The notes beneath the pieces were generated by a model. That model had not been told where the DNA came from and made no database searches. It worked only from the letters and a program-made list of their open reading frames with translations. Below are positions 1 through 11,151 of a DNA stretch of 64,000 bases, piece by piece. Source of the stretch: Bog-756 sp963703145 (GTDB lineage: Bacteria; Actinomycetota; Acidimicrobiia; Acidimicrobiales; RAAP-2); assembly GCA_963703145.1 (NCBI GenBank), contig OY969793.1, positions 1,674,001 to 1,738,000 on the forward strand. The letters run 5' to 3'. Within the stretch, counting starts at the first letter, position 1, and each line of letters begins with the position of its first letter. Made by a program: the position numbers and the translations under genes.

Positions 1-1225
1 TCCCGGGCCCGTGCGACGGCGTCGGCCAATCCCTCGGCCCGTTCGACGGCAATCCCGCCACCGGCGATCCCCGCCAACGGGAGGACGAGGCGCTCCGCGC
101 CCGGCGGCAGCACGATCACCGTCGGCGCGGGCCGCCGCTCGGCCAGTACCTGCACCAGGCCGCTCGGATCGACCCCCCGGTCAGCCCCCCCGACGATGAG
201 GGTGAGCGGCCGGCCGGCGAAGGCCTCTACGGACGCCACCGTGGCGAACGGGTTGGAGGCCAGCGCGTCGTCGACGAAGGTCACACCGTCGACCTCCCCG
301 ATGGTCCGGCAACGGGACGGGAGGCCGTCGAAGGCGTCGATCGTCGCCGCCACGGCTTCGGCCGAGGGGGGTCGGCCGTTCAGCAGGAGGCTGCCGGCAA
401 TGGCGCCGCACAGGTTCCAAGCGTTGTGGCGGCCCGGGGCGCGCAGCGCGGCTGCGTCTCCCAGGCGGGTGCCGTCGACCTCGATCGCACCTGACCCGTC
501 CACCCGGACACGGCCGCGGGGCCCGAACAGGACCCGGTCCGCCCGTTCTCCGGTCCGCTCCAGGGCCTCGGCACTGCCGGCGTTGACGGCCAGGGCTCCA
601 AGAGGCCCGACCTCGATGAGCCGCAGCTTGTCGCGGTAGTAGGCCTCCACTCCCCCGTGCCAGTCCAGGTGGTCCGGAGCCAGGCTGGTCAGCACGCACA
701 CCCCCGGGGTGACGGTGACGTCGGCGGCCTGGTAGGAGGAGACCTCGACCACATAGGCGTCGGGGGCGGCCCACCGTAGGCCCCGGTCACCGGGACACCG
801 ATGTTGCCGATGAGCGCCACCTCGAGCCCCTCGTGCCGCAGGAGGGATGCACACAGCGTGGCAGTCGTGCTCTTCCCCTTGGTGCCGGTGACGGCCACCA
901 CCCTGGCGGCCGCGAAGTCCTCCAGCCACAGCGCCATGGCGGTGGTGGCCTCCACCCCGGCCGATGCCGCGGCTTGGAGCTCGGGTCGGTACCGGCTCAC
1001 GCCGGGCGAGCGCACCACAACGTCGAGATCGTCCCACCGCACGTCCCCGGGGCCGAGAACCGGCATGTCCGTTCCGGGTTCCAGCCCGGATCGCGCCGTC
1101 TCGGGCCGATCATCGATCAGCACGGGCGTCACGCCGTGCACGGCCAAGAGCGCCACCATGGCCAGACCCTCCTGGCCGAGCCCCCAGACGGCGACCCGTC
1201 GTGCGCACAGCTCGTCGAGGGTCAC
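1..1225 (-). CDS. murD2: MurD-family ligase, probably MurD2 (partial, one frameshift)
   Basis: Mur ligase that adds glutamate to UDP-MurNAc-L-alanine in the cytoplasm. The N-terminal part reads from ATG 1225 through the nucleotide-binding loop VTGTKGKST to NIGVPVTGA. The frame is then lost near 775-781 and resumes as DAYVVEVSSYQAADV and LTSLAPDHLDWHG, both classic MurD segments, and stays open to the left edge. One extra C in the GGGGCC/TAC stretch would restore VTGALRWAAPDAYVV. A 4-base ATGA overlap couples it to the upstream murL gene. Because it sits beside MurL, I infer the MurD2 type, which adds L-Glu rather than D-Glu; sequence alone does not prove that specificity. The C-terminus lies outside the window. 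The frameshift is either a sequencing indel or a real lesion. Confidence 0.85.
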
Positions 1226-2577
1226 GAAGGGACGCTCAGTGCCGCGGCCACGTCACGGGCTACGTCCTGGCCCTCGAAGGCTGAGGTGCCTTGAGGCGCG
1301 AGCAGGGTCTCTATGTCGGCCTGCGTCACCGAAGCCCGGGCGGCACCGGACAGGGCCATGACCACCACTCGGTCCCGCCAGGCCGGCGCGAACGACAAGA
1401 GCCGCATGGCAGCAGAGGACTCTCGTCGCTCGCCAACGCATTCGAAGGGTTTGTCCTCCTCGCTCATCAAGGCGGCGAATCCGGGAATCTGCTCCGGGTC
1501 GGCGAACAGGTCGCGACCGATGATCGCGGTCACCTCTTCGGGAGGAAGGAACGGGGCCAGCATCAGCGCCACGAATCGGCACTTCGGGCAGTTCCCGCAC
1601 CAACCGTCGTCGTCCCCTGCACTCTGGCGGAACACGGTGTTGCAGCTGCAGAAACCGCCGTGGTACTGGGTGAGCCGGGAGAAGGCCCGGGCGATCGCCA
1701 ACTCCGAGTAGGGCCGCAGGGCCGACCCGTACGACAAGTCGGCGTCGATGGACGTGGTGATCAGGTCCCGCAGGAGGAGCTCGAAGTCGAGGCTCTTGGA
1801 GTATTGGTGGTTGACCGGCGTGCCGTCGACCACCACCGTTTCCTCACTGGCCGAGCGCTCGACGGCCATGGCGATGGAGTCGTAGCCGTAGACAAAGCTG
1901 CCCACCACGGCGATGAGCGAGACGATGGCAGTGATTGGTACGTGGCCGTTCAGGGCACCGGACCGGTTCAGCTCGACCAGGTTGGGTGACAGCCGACGAC
2001 GCACCACGATCAGCTCCAGGCCGGATCGGTGGGCCAGGTCCACCACCAGGGGGTGGGGGTTGACAGCAAAGAGCCGCGGCGAACGGTGCTTCACCGCGTC
2101 GATCAGGACCATTGAGTCTTTTCCGCCACCGATGGGGACCAAGAGACCCCCCGAACGGTCGTAGGTCGGTGGTCGGGGCGGGGACGACGTGCCCCCGGGC
2201 CGGACCGTCACCGGGCGTGGCACCGGCAACCGGTTGGCCACGGCGAACTCCCGTAGGCCGTCGTCGTAGAGGTGGTGGTGGAACGCCACCTCGGCCGGGG
2301 TGAGGGACTCCTCCGGCACCGCCACCTCGGACGGGGCGGCCGCTTTGTAGTAACTGGTTCCAGCCGCGATATGGAGATGGAGGAGCGCTCGATCGAATCC
2401 CGGTGACCGGACCTGGCCTGGCTCGGCCGCGGTCTCGAAGACGATGGTCTCGACGAACTCGGGCCCGTGGTCGAAGGCGTAGTGGAGCGAGAGGGTCCTG
2501 GTTGATTCGTCGTAGGACCGATGCCCGACCCGAAATGCGCCGGTGGCACCCGGGTCGAACCGGCAGGGGTCGTTCAT
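1222..2577 (-). CDS. murL: UDP-MurNAc-L-Ala-L-Glu epimerase MurL
   Basis: A 451-residue protein resembling MurL, which converts the terminal L-glutamate of UDP-MurNAc-L-Ala-L-Glu to D-glutamate and so bypasses glutamate racemase. Visible marks are a PP-loop-like nucleotide-binding motif LLVPIGGGKDSMVL about 145 residues in, and a cysteine-rich segment (GFCSCNTVF followed by WCGNCPKCRF) near residue 320-350. Its length is close to the Xanthomonas enzyme of about 450 residues. Its stop overlaps the start of the downstream Mur ligase by 4 bases, the pairing known for murL and murD2. The assignment rests on motifs, length and neighbour. Confidence 0.85.
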   Translation of the reverse strand: MNDPCRFDPGATGAFRVGHRSYDESTRTLSLHYAFDHGPEFVETIVFETAAEPGQVRSPGFDRALLHLHIAAGTSYYKAAAPSEVAVPEESLTPAEVAFHHHLYDDGLREFAVANRLPVPRPVTVRPGGTSSPPRPPTYDRSGGLLVPIGGGKDSMVLIDAVKHRSPRLFAVNPHPLVVDLAHRSGLELIVVRRRLSPNLVELNRSGALNGHVPITAIVSLIAVVGSFVYGYDSIAMAVERSASEETVVVDGTPVNHQYSKSLDFELLLRDLITTSIDADLSYGSALRPYSELAIARAFSRLTQYHGGFCSCNTVFRQSAGDDDGWCGNCPKCRFVALMLAPFLPPEEVTAIIGRDLFADPEQIPGFAALMSEEDKPFECVGERRESSAAMRLLSFAPAWRDRVVVMALSGAARASVTQADIETLLAPQGTSAFEGQDVARDVAAALSVPS

Positions 2578-2596
2578 GGCGCTCCGAGCGTACCTG

Positions 2597-3088
2597 TCAG
2601 GCGTTCTCGGTCGGCTCCGGGTCCACTGGCGTCAGCCGCCGCACGTGTTCGACGATGGCCAGATCCGAGCCGGTCGACTGGATGACCCAGAACTCACCCT
2701 TTTGCAGGCGAAGGCTGGTCCGGCGGCTGGCCTCGGACTCGGGGACCAGGGACTCGACGATCGTGGTCGCCACGTCCCCATGGGTGCAGAGCACCGCCGA
2801 CTCCCCGGCCATGGTCCTGATCAGCCGCACCGCGTCGTGACCGTGACCCTCGGCCAACTCATCGACCGACTCGACGCCGAGGCCGAGGGCCTCGGCGATG
2901 GGCTGGACGGTCTCACAGCAGCGGACGAAGGGACTGGAGAGGATCCGCTGGGGTCGGTACCGGCTCAAGAGGGGGACCAGGGCGCTGGCCCGGGCACGTC
3001 CACGGGCGGTGAGTGGCCGCACGCGGTCGTCACCTTTGTACGCGCTCCGCCTTCCGGCGTGGGCATGACGGACTACCAACAGGGGCAT
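2597..3088 (-). CDS. Histidine phosphatase family protein (SixA-like)
   Basis: A 163-residue member of the histidine phosphatase superfamily. The phosphate-accepting RHA motif is at the very N-terminus (LLVVRHAHAG). A second catalytic arginine (SSPFVRCCETV) and the late histidine (LCTHGDV) are also present. The short length fits the SixA-type subfamily rather than phosphoglycerate mutases. ATG 3088 is preferred over GTG 3094 because a GGGAG ribosome-binding site lies about 10 bases upstream. It ends 19 bases before murL on the same strand and may be cotranscribed. The substrate is unknown. Confidence 0.8.
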   Translation of the reverse strand: MPLLVVRHAHAGRRSAYKGDDRVRPLTARGRARASALVPLLSRYRPQRILSSPFVRCCETVQPIAEALGLGVESVDELAEGHGHDAVRLIRTMAGESAVLCTHGDVATTIVESLVPESEASRRTSLRLQKGEFWVIQSTGSDLAIVEHVRRLTPVDPEPTENA

Positions 3089-3145
3089 GCCCACGATGCT
3101 CCCATGGCTGCAGCCCAGGACCGATGATCCTCGCCCGCCGAGGGT

Positions 3146-3652
3146 CTACTCACCGACCCCGGGCACAGCAATGGCCGGTCCGGTGGGAAGCGGGAAGGCG
3201 TCCAGGTCACGGCCGTGGCGGGCCAGCGAGTGGTACTGACGCTCGGCGAACCACCACCGACCCGATCCGAAGCTGTAGCGGTCGTGATAGAGCCCGTAGG
3301 CGTTGGTCCAACGGCCGCTTGCCTTGCTCTGGCGGAGTTCGCACATGAACAGGCGGCTCACCGCCGTGCCGCTCAGGGGCCCGTCGGGGAACGCGATGTA
3401 GGCGTTGAGGATGACGAACTCGAAGAACTCGAACTCCTCGATGGCACTGCCGATGAACGTACCCACCTCGGTCCCACCCACCAGTCGCAATGGCTCGCCT
3501 ACACGTCGGTCGATGGTGACGGTGGCATCGGCGAGGAACAGGCCCGTGAGCTCGGACCAGGCCCGTCGGTTGACGACGTCGGCGTAGGCATGCTGCAGTC
3601 GGCGGACACCGGTGTCGTGCACGGCCTCGGCCACCAGGGGATCGTCCATCAT
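3146..3652 (-). CDS. SnoaL-like (NTF2-fold) protein
   Basis: A 168-residue protein with the NTF2/SnoaL pattern: an N-terminal helix with Tyr-Ala-Asp and Trp (LQHAYADVVNRRAW), then the LFLADATVTID strand, and a late aromatic segment DRYSFGSGRWWFAERQY. Family members are small cyclases, isomerases, dehydratases or binding proteins, and no specific reaction can be read here. Start candidates are GTG 3661 and ATGs 3652 and 3649. It follows the efflux operon by about 30 bases on the same strand. Confidence 0.75.
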   Translation of the reverse strand: MMDDPLVAEAVHDTGVRRLQHAYADVVNRRAWSELTGLFLADATVTIDRRVGEPLRLVGGTEVGTFIGSAIEEFEFFEFVILNAYIAFPDGPLSGTAVSRLFMCELRQSKASGRWTNAYGLYHDRYSFGSGRWWFAERQYHSLARHGRDLDAFPLPTGPAIAVPGVGE

Positions 3653-3681
3653 GGGCGGCACGATAGCGGGATGCCGGCCGT

Positions 3682-5499
3682 TCAGCCTCCGAACCGGCCG
3701 CCGCCGAAGCCGCCGCCGAAGCCTCCCCCGCCTGCGAAGCCGCCAGCACCGCCGAGGCCCCCGAGACCCGCACGCGTGGTCGTCGAGGTGGAGGGGAGAG
3801 GCTCCTGGATGGATGCCAGCGAGACCGCTTGGCCCTGTCGCAACCCTGAGGTGACCTGGGTCAGCACGTCACCGACCGTGCCCAAGGTGACCCGGACCGC
3901 ATTGGTCGTGGTGCCGTCCACCACGGTGACCAGATGGTTCGCACCGATGGTCTGAACCGCCGACGACGGCACCGTCATCACCCCCACTGACTTCTTGACG
4001 ACAATGGAGACATTGGCTTCAGCGCCCGAAAGCTGGCCCAGTGAGGTCGAGTCCAGGGTGATCGTCACGGGATAGGTGGTCGACGTGGTGCCCGTGGTGG
4101 CAAGCACACCGATCGCAGACACTCGTCCGCTCTCGACGGTGTTCGTTGCATCGGGGGTGATCACGGCCTGTTGGCCGACGGCCACCTTGGCGATATCGGC
4201 CACCGCGATCGCCGTGGTGACCTGGTAGTTGGAGCCAGTGCCGATCACCACGACCTGGGGGCTGCTCGAGCTCGAGCCCGCCGTCACCGAGTCCCCCGCT
4301 GCGATCGACACGGCGGCGACCGTTCCGGCGATGGTGCTGACCAGGTTGGCACCGCCCACGGCCTGTTGGGCGTCAGCCAGATTCGCCTCGGCCGTGTCGA
4401 TGGACGCCTGGTCCACCGCCAGTTGTTGGGGACTGGCGACCTTGGACGTTCCCGATCCGGTTCCAGCGGTCTGCCTCGAGCCGGTGGAGCCACTGGACCC
4501 GAGGGACGAACCCGTGGTCGTCGTCGATCCGGCCGACGGGCCGGCGGTGCCCGATGAGCTCGAGCCGAGCGCGGCATTGAGGGTGCTCTCTGCCGAGGCC
4601 ACCTTCTTGAGATCGGCCGACACCTTGGCCTGGGCCGCGCTCGCCTGGGCGAGGGCCTCGCTACACGTGCTCGGCGCGCTCGTCGCCCCGCTCCCCGTTC
4701 CCGCCGTGCCCCCCGGACCGGCTCCGGTGCCACCTGGCTGGGCCGGGGTGACCGCCGCACTGCCTGGCGTGGTGGGCGTCGTCGGGCTCGTGGTGGTGGT
4801 CGATGCCACTCCGTTGGAGGGTGGTGCCGCCTCGCACAGGGTCGTCGCCGAGGCCAGTGCCGCAGCGGCCTCCGACGCATCAGTGTCGGCCGCCGCCTGT
4901 GCGGCCACCAGCGCGGCCTGCAACTTGGCCGCCTGCTGTTTGTCCGACGAGGGCGCGGCGGTAGTAGGTGCCGCGGTGGTCGGCGTCACCGTGGCGGCGG
5001 TGGTCGTCGAGCTGGCCGTTTCACTCGCCTCGGCACTGGCCAGGTCGGCCTGCGCCGAGGCAACGGCGGCCTGGGCAGACGTCACCGCGGCCTGAAGCGT
5101 GGCGAGGTCGAGCGAGGCGAGCGTCTGCCCCGCGGTCACGGCTTGGCCCACCGACACGTCAACGGTGCTGACGGTACCGGAGGCATTGAAGTTGAGGCTG
5201 GCCTGATTGACCGGTGTGACCGTGCCGACACTGTCCAGTGTGGACTCGACGGTTCCGGTGCCGACAACCGCCGTCCGATAAGCGGGCGCGGCACTGCCGG
5301 TCAGACCCCAGGCGACCAGCGCCGCGGCCACCAGCACGACCACGGCTCCGAGCCGGAACAGCGAGAACCAGCCCGAGCCGGCTGCAGGGAGATCGGTCGC
5401 TCCCTCGCCACCCAACCCGGTGGGGCCGGCAGGGGGCCCGATTGGACCGTCCGCAACCGGCGGGGGTTCCACCTTGTCTGGAGTGGACAACTCAGGCAC
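3682..5499 (-). CDS. Membrane-fusion (HlyD/MacA-like) efflux adaptor with Gly-rich tail
   Basis: About 605 residues. A short cytoplasmic Pro-rich N-terminus is followed by one membrane segment (VVVLVAAALVAWGLTG), a biotinyl-lipoyl-like first half (NFNASGTVSTVDVSVGQAV), a long helical hairpin, the second lipoyl half (STIAGTVAAVSIAAGDSV) and beta-barrel domains. The hairpin is interrupted by low-complexity Ser/Thr/Ala/Gly stretches. The protein ends in a glycine-rich tail of GGFGGG type. GTG 5499 is chosen because the frame upstream overlaps the coding end of the preceding lipoprotein; it gives an 8-base overlap and a GGGGGG ribosome-binding site. It is the last gene of the operon and presumably links the ABC permease to an outer partner or exports on its own. 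Confidence 0.85.
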   Translation of the reverse strand: MPELSTPDKVEPPPVADGPIGPPAGPTGLGGEGATDLPAAGSGWFSLFRLGAVVVLVAAALVAWGLTGSAAPAYRTAVVGTGTVESTLDSVGTVTPVNQASLNFNASGTVSTVDVSVGQAVTAGQTLASLDLATLQAAVTSAQAAVASAQADLASAEASETASSTTTAATVTPTTAAPTTAAPSSDKQQAAKLQAALVAAQAAADTDASEAAAALASATTLCEAAPPSNGVASTTTTSPTTPTTPGSAAVTPAQPGGTGAGPGGTAGTGSGATSAPSTCSEALAQASAAQAKVSADLKKVASAESTLNAALGSSSSGTAGPSAGSTTTTGSSLGSSGSTGSRQTAGTGSGTSKVASPQQLAVDQASIDTAEANLADAQQAVGGANLVSTIAGTVAAVSIAAGDSVTAGSSSSSPQVVVIGTGSNYQVTTAIAVADIAKVAVGQQAVITPDATNTVESGRVSAIGVLATTGTTSTTYPVTITLDSTSLGQLSGAEANVSIVVKKSVGVMTVPSSAVQTIGANHLVTVVDGTTTNAVRVTLGTVGDVLTQVTSGLRQGQAVSLASIQEPLPSTSTTTRAGLGGLGGAGGFAGGGGFGGGFGGGRFGG

Positions 5500-6502
5500 C
5501 GGTCGCGCCCCCCGGAGGCGCACCGCCGGCGGCACCGGCGCCGCCGCGGAACCCGCCGAAGCCCTGGGTACACCCGTTGGCACCCGGGGTGGACAGGGTG
5601 ATCGAATTGGCGGTGATTGCACCGGTCGTGCTGGCGGTGCCGAAGGCACTGGCGCACTTGCCCACGGCCAGGTCGCTGGCCGTGGCGCCGGTGCGCTTGG
5701 TGTAGGTAGTCGAAGCCGTGAGGGTCACCGTCACGCTGGTGGTCGACGTGGTCTGGGGGTTCTTCTCCGAAATGGTCACCGTGGAGCCATTCACCGCGGT
5801 GACCGCACCCGATGCCGCCCCGAACTGCCCTGGGGCCCGTCCCCCGAAGCCGGCACCACCCGACGGCCGCTCACCTGATCCACCGCCGGGGAAGCCTCCG
5901 CCGGACCCCCCGCCACTGGTCGAGCCACTGCCGCTCGAACCGGTTCCGCTCGCACCGTTGCGCGGGAACGCCCCGCCGCCGGGTCGGCCGAATCCGGCGG
6001 TGCAAGCTCCCGAGGTGGGCTGGCTGATGGCGACCGTGGTGGCCGTGACCGGCCCGCCGAAGGCGCGGGTGGTCGACGACGAGGTCGAGGTGGGCTTACC
6101 GATGGCCGTGATGCAGGACCCCACCGTCACGTCGGACACGGCCGCCGTCACCGTCTGGTCGAACGTGGTGGTGGGCGTGTAGTTCACCGTTGTCTGGCTC
6201 GAGGTGGACTGCACCTCGAGCGACGTGCCGTTGATCGAGGCGATGCTGCCTGATGCCCCGGGGACCCGCCGCGCCGCCGGCCCGGTGTTGGTGCCGCCGG
6301 TCCCGCTCTGGGACCCCCCGGACTTAGCCGCAGTCGAGGAGGTGGTCGATGCCGAGGAGGACGACCCACAGGCGGCCAGGATGGCAGCGACGCCGCCCAC
6401 CGCGACGAGGGCGAGTGCCCGCCGGATCGGGGCCGGCGACCCTGAGTGGCGGCGCGCCGTGCCGGTCGTGTGCGTCGAAGGTGCTTGTCGTGAGGGTGTC
6501 AT
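5492..6502 (-). CDS. Lipoprotein with two DUF5666-like repeats
   Basis: A 336-residue predicted lipoprotein. After a basic N-terminus there is a signal segment with the lipobox-like sequence AAILAACGSS, followed by a Ser/Thr linker. Two homologous beta-rich units follow: GSIASINGTSLEVQS...VGSCITAIG and GAVTAVNGSTVTISE...VGKCASAFG, each with a conserved cysteine and a closing cysteine-GF motif (ACTAGFG, GCTQGFG). They resemble DUF5666 domains. A Gly/Ser/Pro-rich spacer joins them, and the C-terminus is Gly-rich. ATG 6502 has an AGGAAG site. Its place between the ABC gene and the second adaptor suggests an envelope accessory role in the same export system; function is unknown. Confidence 0.8.
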   Translation of the reverse strand: MTPSRQAPSTHTTGTARRHSGSPAPIRRALALVAVGGVAAILAACGSSSSASTTSSTAAKSGGSQSGTGGTNTGPAARRVPGASGSIASINGTSLEVQSTSSQTTVNYTPTTTFDQTVTAAVSDVTVGSCITAIGKPTSTSSSTTRAFGGPVTATTVAISQPTSGACTAGFGRPGGGAFPRNGASGTGSSGSGSTSGGGSGGGFPGGGSGERPSGGAGFGGRAPGQFGAASGAVTAVNGSTVTISEKNPQTTSTTSVTVTLTASTTYTKRTGATASDLAVGKCASAFGTASTTGAITANSITLSTPGANGCTQGFGGFRGGAGAAGGAPPGGATGA

Positions 6503-6551
6503 GGCTCTTCCTTGCTCTATCCATTGCTGCTGTCGTTGTCGATCGGTCATG

Positions 6552-8591
<2,040 letters not shown>

Positions 8592-8595
<4 letters not shown>

Positions 8596-9964
8596 CCCCC
8601 GAATCCCCCGCCGCCGCCGCCGCCGGAGAACCGTCCACCGCCGGAGAATCCTGCGCCACCGCCGCCAAAGCCGCCGCCCACGCCGCCGAACAGGTTAATC
8701 CCCCGCCGGTGCGGAGACCGCCGTGGAAGGTCACCTGAGTGACGTAGATCTTGTCCCCTGCCGACAGCCCGCTGGTGACCTGGGTGTCACCGCCCGAGGC
8801 CGCGCCGATCCCGATCGTCCGGGTCACCTTGCTCCCGTTGTCGTCGAGCAGCACCGTCGTGGCACTCCCGCTGTAGTGGATGGCCGAAGTGGGGACCACC
8901 AGCACGTTCTGGAGCTCTTCGGTGATGATCGAGACGGTTGCACTGGATCCGCCGTAGAGACCCGACGGGCTGCCCGTGACGTCGATGACCACCGGGAAGG
9001 TCGAGACGCCCGAACTGGTGCTGGCCAGCAGCCCGACTGAGGCCACGGTGCCGAAGATCGTGGCCGTCGATCCCGAGACGGCGATCGTCGCCTGGTCCCC
9101 CACCTTGACCTGGCTGACCTGGCTGCTGTTGACCGTCGAGTTGACGATGTAGGAGCCGGTCGAGACCACCACCACCTGGGCGGTGCTGGCGCTCGAGGCC
9201 GCCGAGGACCCGCTGGATGTCGAGGCTGACGTGCTCGCCGCCGAGGTGCTGGCGCCCGAGAACCCACCCGACCCGCCGGTGCCGCCACTGCTGGTCCCGG
9301 CCCCGGTCGAGCTCGACGAGCCTGTCGAACCCGACGATGTCGAGGCCGAGACCTGCTGGCCCACTGTCAGGTTGACGGCGGCCACCGTGCCGCTGATCGT
9401 CGAGGTCAGCGTGGCGTCGTTGAGCGAGGTCTGGGCCGTGGTGACCTGGGTCTGGGCCGAGGCGATGCTCGCCTGGTCCGAGTCGATCTGGGCCGAGGAT
9501 GCCGACTCCGCCTGGTCGGTGGCCAGTTGGGCCTGAGCCAGCGCCAGGTTGGCCTGGGCCTGGGTCAGCGACGCCGCCAGCGACGTGTTGTCGATGGTGG
9601 CCAGCGCCTGACCCTCGGTGACCTGCTGGCCGGTGGCGACATCGACGGCGGTCACTCGGCCGGACACCCCGAAGTCGAGATTGGCCTGGTTGGCGGGTTC
9701 GACCGTCCCCGATGACGAGACCGTCTGGGTGATGGTCCCAGAGGCGACCGACTGGACCGTCGTCGTAGTGGTGATCAGAGGCGTGGCGCTTGAGCTGCTG
9801 GTGGCCAGCCAGATACCCACGCCGGTCCCCACAGCCACGACGAGCACGGCCGCGCCGATGAGCATCCACCGCTTGTTGGACGACTTCTTACGCCCTGATG
9901 CCACGTGCGCCTCACTCACTGTCGCCGATCCGAATGGTCCCCGCACCCCCGTGCCGGCAGCCAT
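8592..9964 (-). CDS. Membrane-fusion (HlyD/MacA-like) efflux adaptor, first of operon (one frameshift)
   Basis: An adaptor with a single N-terminal membrane helix (MLIGAAVLVVAVGTGVGIWL), split lipoyl halves (VSGRVTAVDVATGQQV and SGTVAAVNLTVGQQV), a helical hairpin and a Ser/Gly-rich insertion. The frame is lost in a G5 run at 8700-8704. One more G lets the protein end in a Gly-rich tail (LFGGVGGGFGGGG...) and stop at 8592, where TGA overlaps the ABC start as ATGA. That overlap supports the corrected frame. The start is uncertain: ATG 9964, GTG 9919 or GTG 9904. It is paralogous to the adaptor at 3682-5499 and leads the export operon. Confidence 0.8.
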
Positions 9965-10042
9965 CAGGCCGCGTGGGAGTGGGCCGGATGCATCCAATCG
10001 GGCGAACATTGACCCCAGGCCACAGTCACCTGTGCATTTCCT

Positions 10043-10064
10043 GAGAACGGGCCGAGCGGTTCTC
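10043..10064. promoter_or_regulatory. Inverted repeat in a divergent promoter region
   Basis: GAGAAC and GTTCTC arms separated by 10 bases lie between the efflux operon and the aldo/keto reductase gene. They could be an operator for either direction. There is no direct evidence of a regulator. Confidence 0.3.
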
Positions 10065-10144
10065 CACCGGTCGTTCCCTCTATGGTCGGGGGAAAGGCCC
10101 GACACTCCTCTGGCCTGGGATGGACGGACCACGGAAGGTGGCCA

Positions 10145-11125
10145 ATGAGGTATGTGAATCTCGGGAATACCGGGCTGCGAGTGTCCCGGGTGTGCCTCGG
10201 CATGATGAGCTACGGCAACGACAGTGACCGGGCGTGGGCACTGGACGAGCAGCATGCCGAGCCCATCATCAGGGCCGCCGTCGAGGGTGGCATCACCTTC
10301 TTCGACACCGCCGACACCTATTCCAAGGGCGCCAGCGAGGTGGCCACAGGTCGCCTCCTGCCCAAGTTCCTCAGCCGGGACGAGATGGTGGTGGCCACCA
10401 AGGTGTTCATGCCGATGACCCCTGGAGAGAACGGCGGCGGGCTGTCACGCAAACACATCCTCTCGGCCATCGACGCTTCGTTGGACCGTCTGGGCATGGA
10501 TTACGTCGACCTCTACCAGATCCACCGATGGGATCCCCGGACGCCGATCGAAGAGACCATGGAGGCACTCCATGATGTGGTCCGGGCCGGCAAGGCGCGC
10601 TACGTCGGGGCCAGCAGCATGTTCGCCTGGCAATTCGCCAAGGCCCAGCATGTAGCGGCGTCCAACGGCTGGACCCCCTTCGTGTCCATGCAGCCTCACT
10701 ACAACCTCATCTACCGGGAGGAGGAGCGCGAGATGTTGCCGCTCTGCATCGACCAGGGGATCGGCGTCATCCCGTGGAGCCCGCTCGCCCGCGGGGTGCT
10801 CGCCGGGAACCGCAGTCGCACCGGCGACCGCAAGACCACCCGTTCGGGAAGCGACGACTTCACCGACTACCTCTACGGCCAACCCACCGACTTCGACGTG
10901 GTCGAGCGGGTGGCGGAGATTGCCAGTGAGCGCCAGGTGCCTCCCGCCCAGGTGGCTCTGGCCTGGCTGTTGCAGCGTCCGGTGGTCACAGCCCCGATCA
11001 TCGGCGCCACCAAGCCCGGGCATCTGAGCGACGCCCTGGCCGCAGAGGAACTGGAGCTGACCGTCACCGAGGTGGCCCGCCTCGAGGACCCGTACGTTCC
11101 CCACCCCGTGTTGGGACACTTCTGA
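10145..11125 (+). CDS. Aldo/keto reductase
   Basis: A 326-residue TIM-barrel NADPH-dependent aldo/keto reductase. The catalytic tetrad is visible as Asp and Tyr in FFDTADTYSKG, Lys in VVATKVF and His in YQIHRWD; the C-terminal cofactor region includes APIIGATKPGHL. ATG 10145 is preceded by a very strong GGAAGGTGG site. It resembles the YhdN/AKR11-like group that acts on diverse carbonyls; the substrate is not predictable. It stands alone, facing away from the efflux operon and converging on the MFS gene. Confidence 0.9.
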   Translation: MRYVNLGNTGLRVSRVCLGMMSYGNDSDRAWALDEQHAEPIIRAAVEGGITFFDTADTYSKGASEVATGRLLPKFLSRDEMVVATKVFMPMTPGENGGGLSRKHILSAIDASLDRLGMDYVDLYQIHRWDPRTPIEETMEALHDVVRAGKARYVGASSMFAWQFAKAQHVAASNGWTPFVSMQPHYNLIYREEEREMLPLCIDQGIGVIPWSPLARGVLAGNRSRTGDRKTTRSGSDDFTDYLYGQPTDFDVVERVAEIASERQVPPAQVALAWLLQRPVVTAPIIGATKPGHLSDALAAEELELTVTEVARLEDPYVPHPVLGHF

Positions 11126-11151
11126 GTACCCACGGTCCCAACGACGCTCCT

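Noticed and set aside
5500..5649. N-terminal extension of the second efflux adaptor
   Set aside because: It overlaps the coding end of the lipoprotein gene, whose frame there matches its own first repeat (GCTQGFG).
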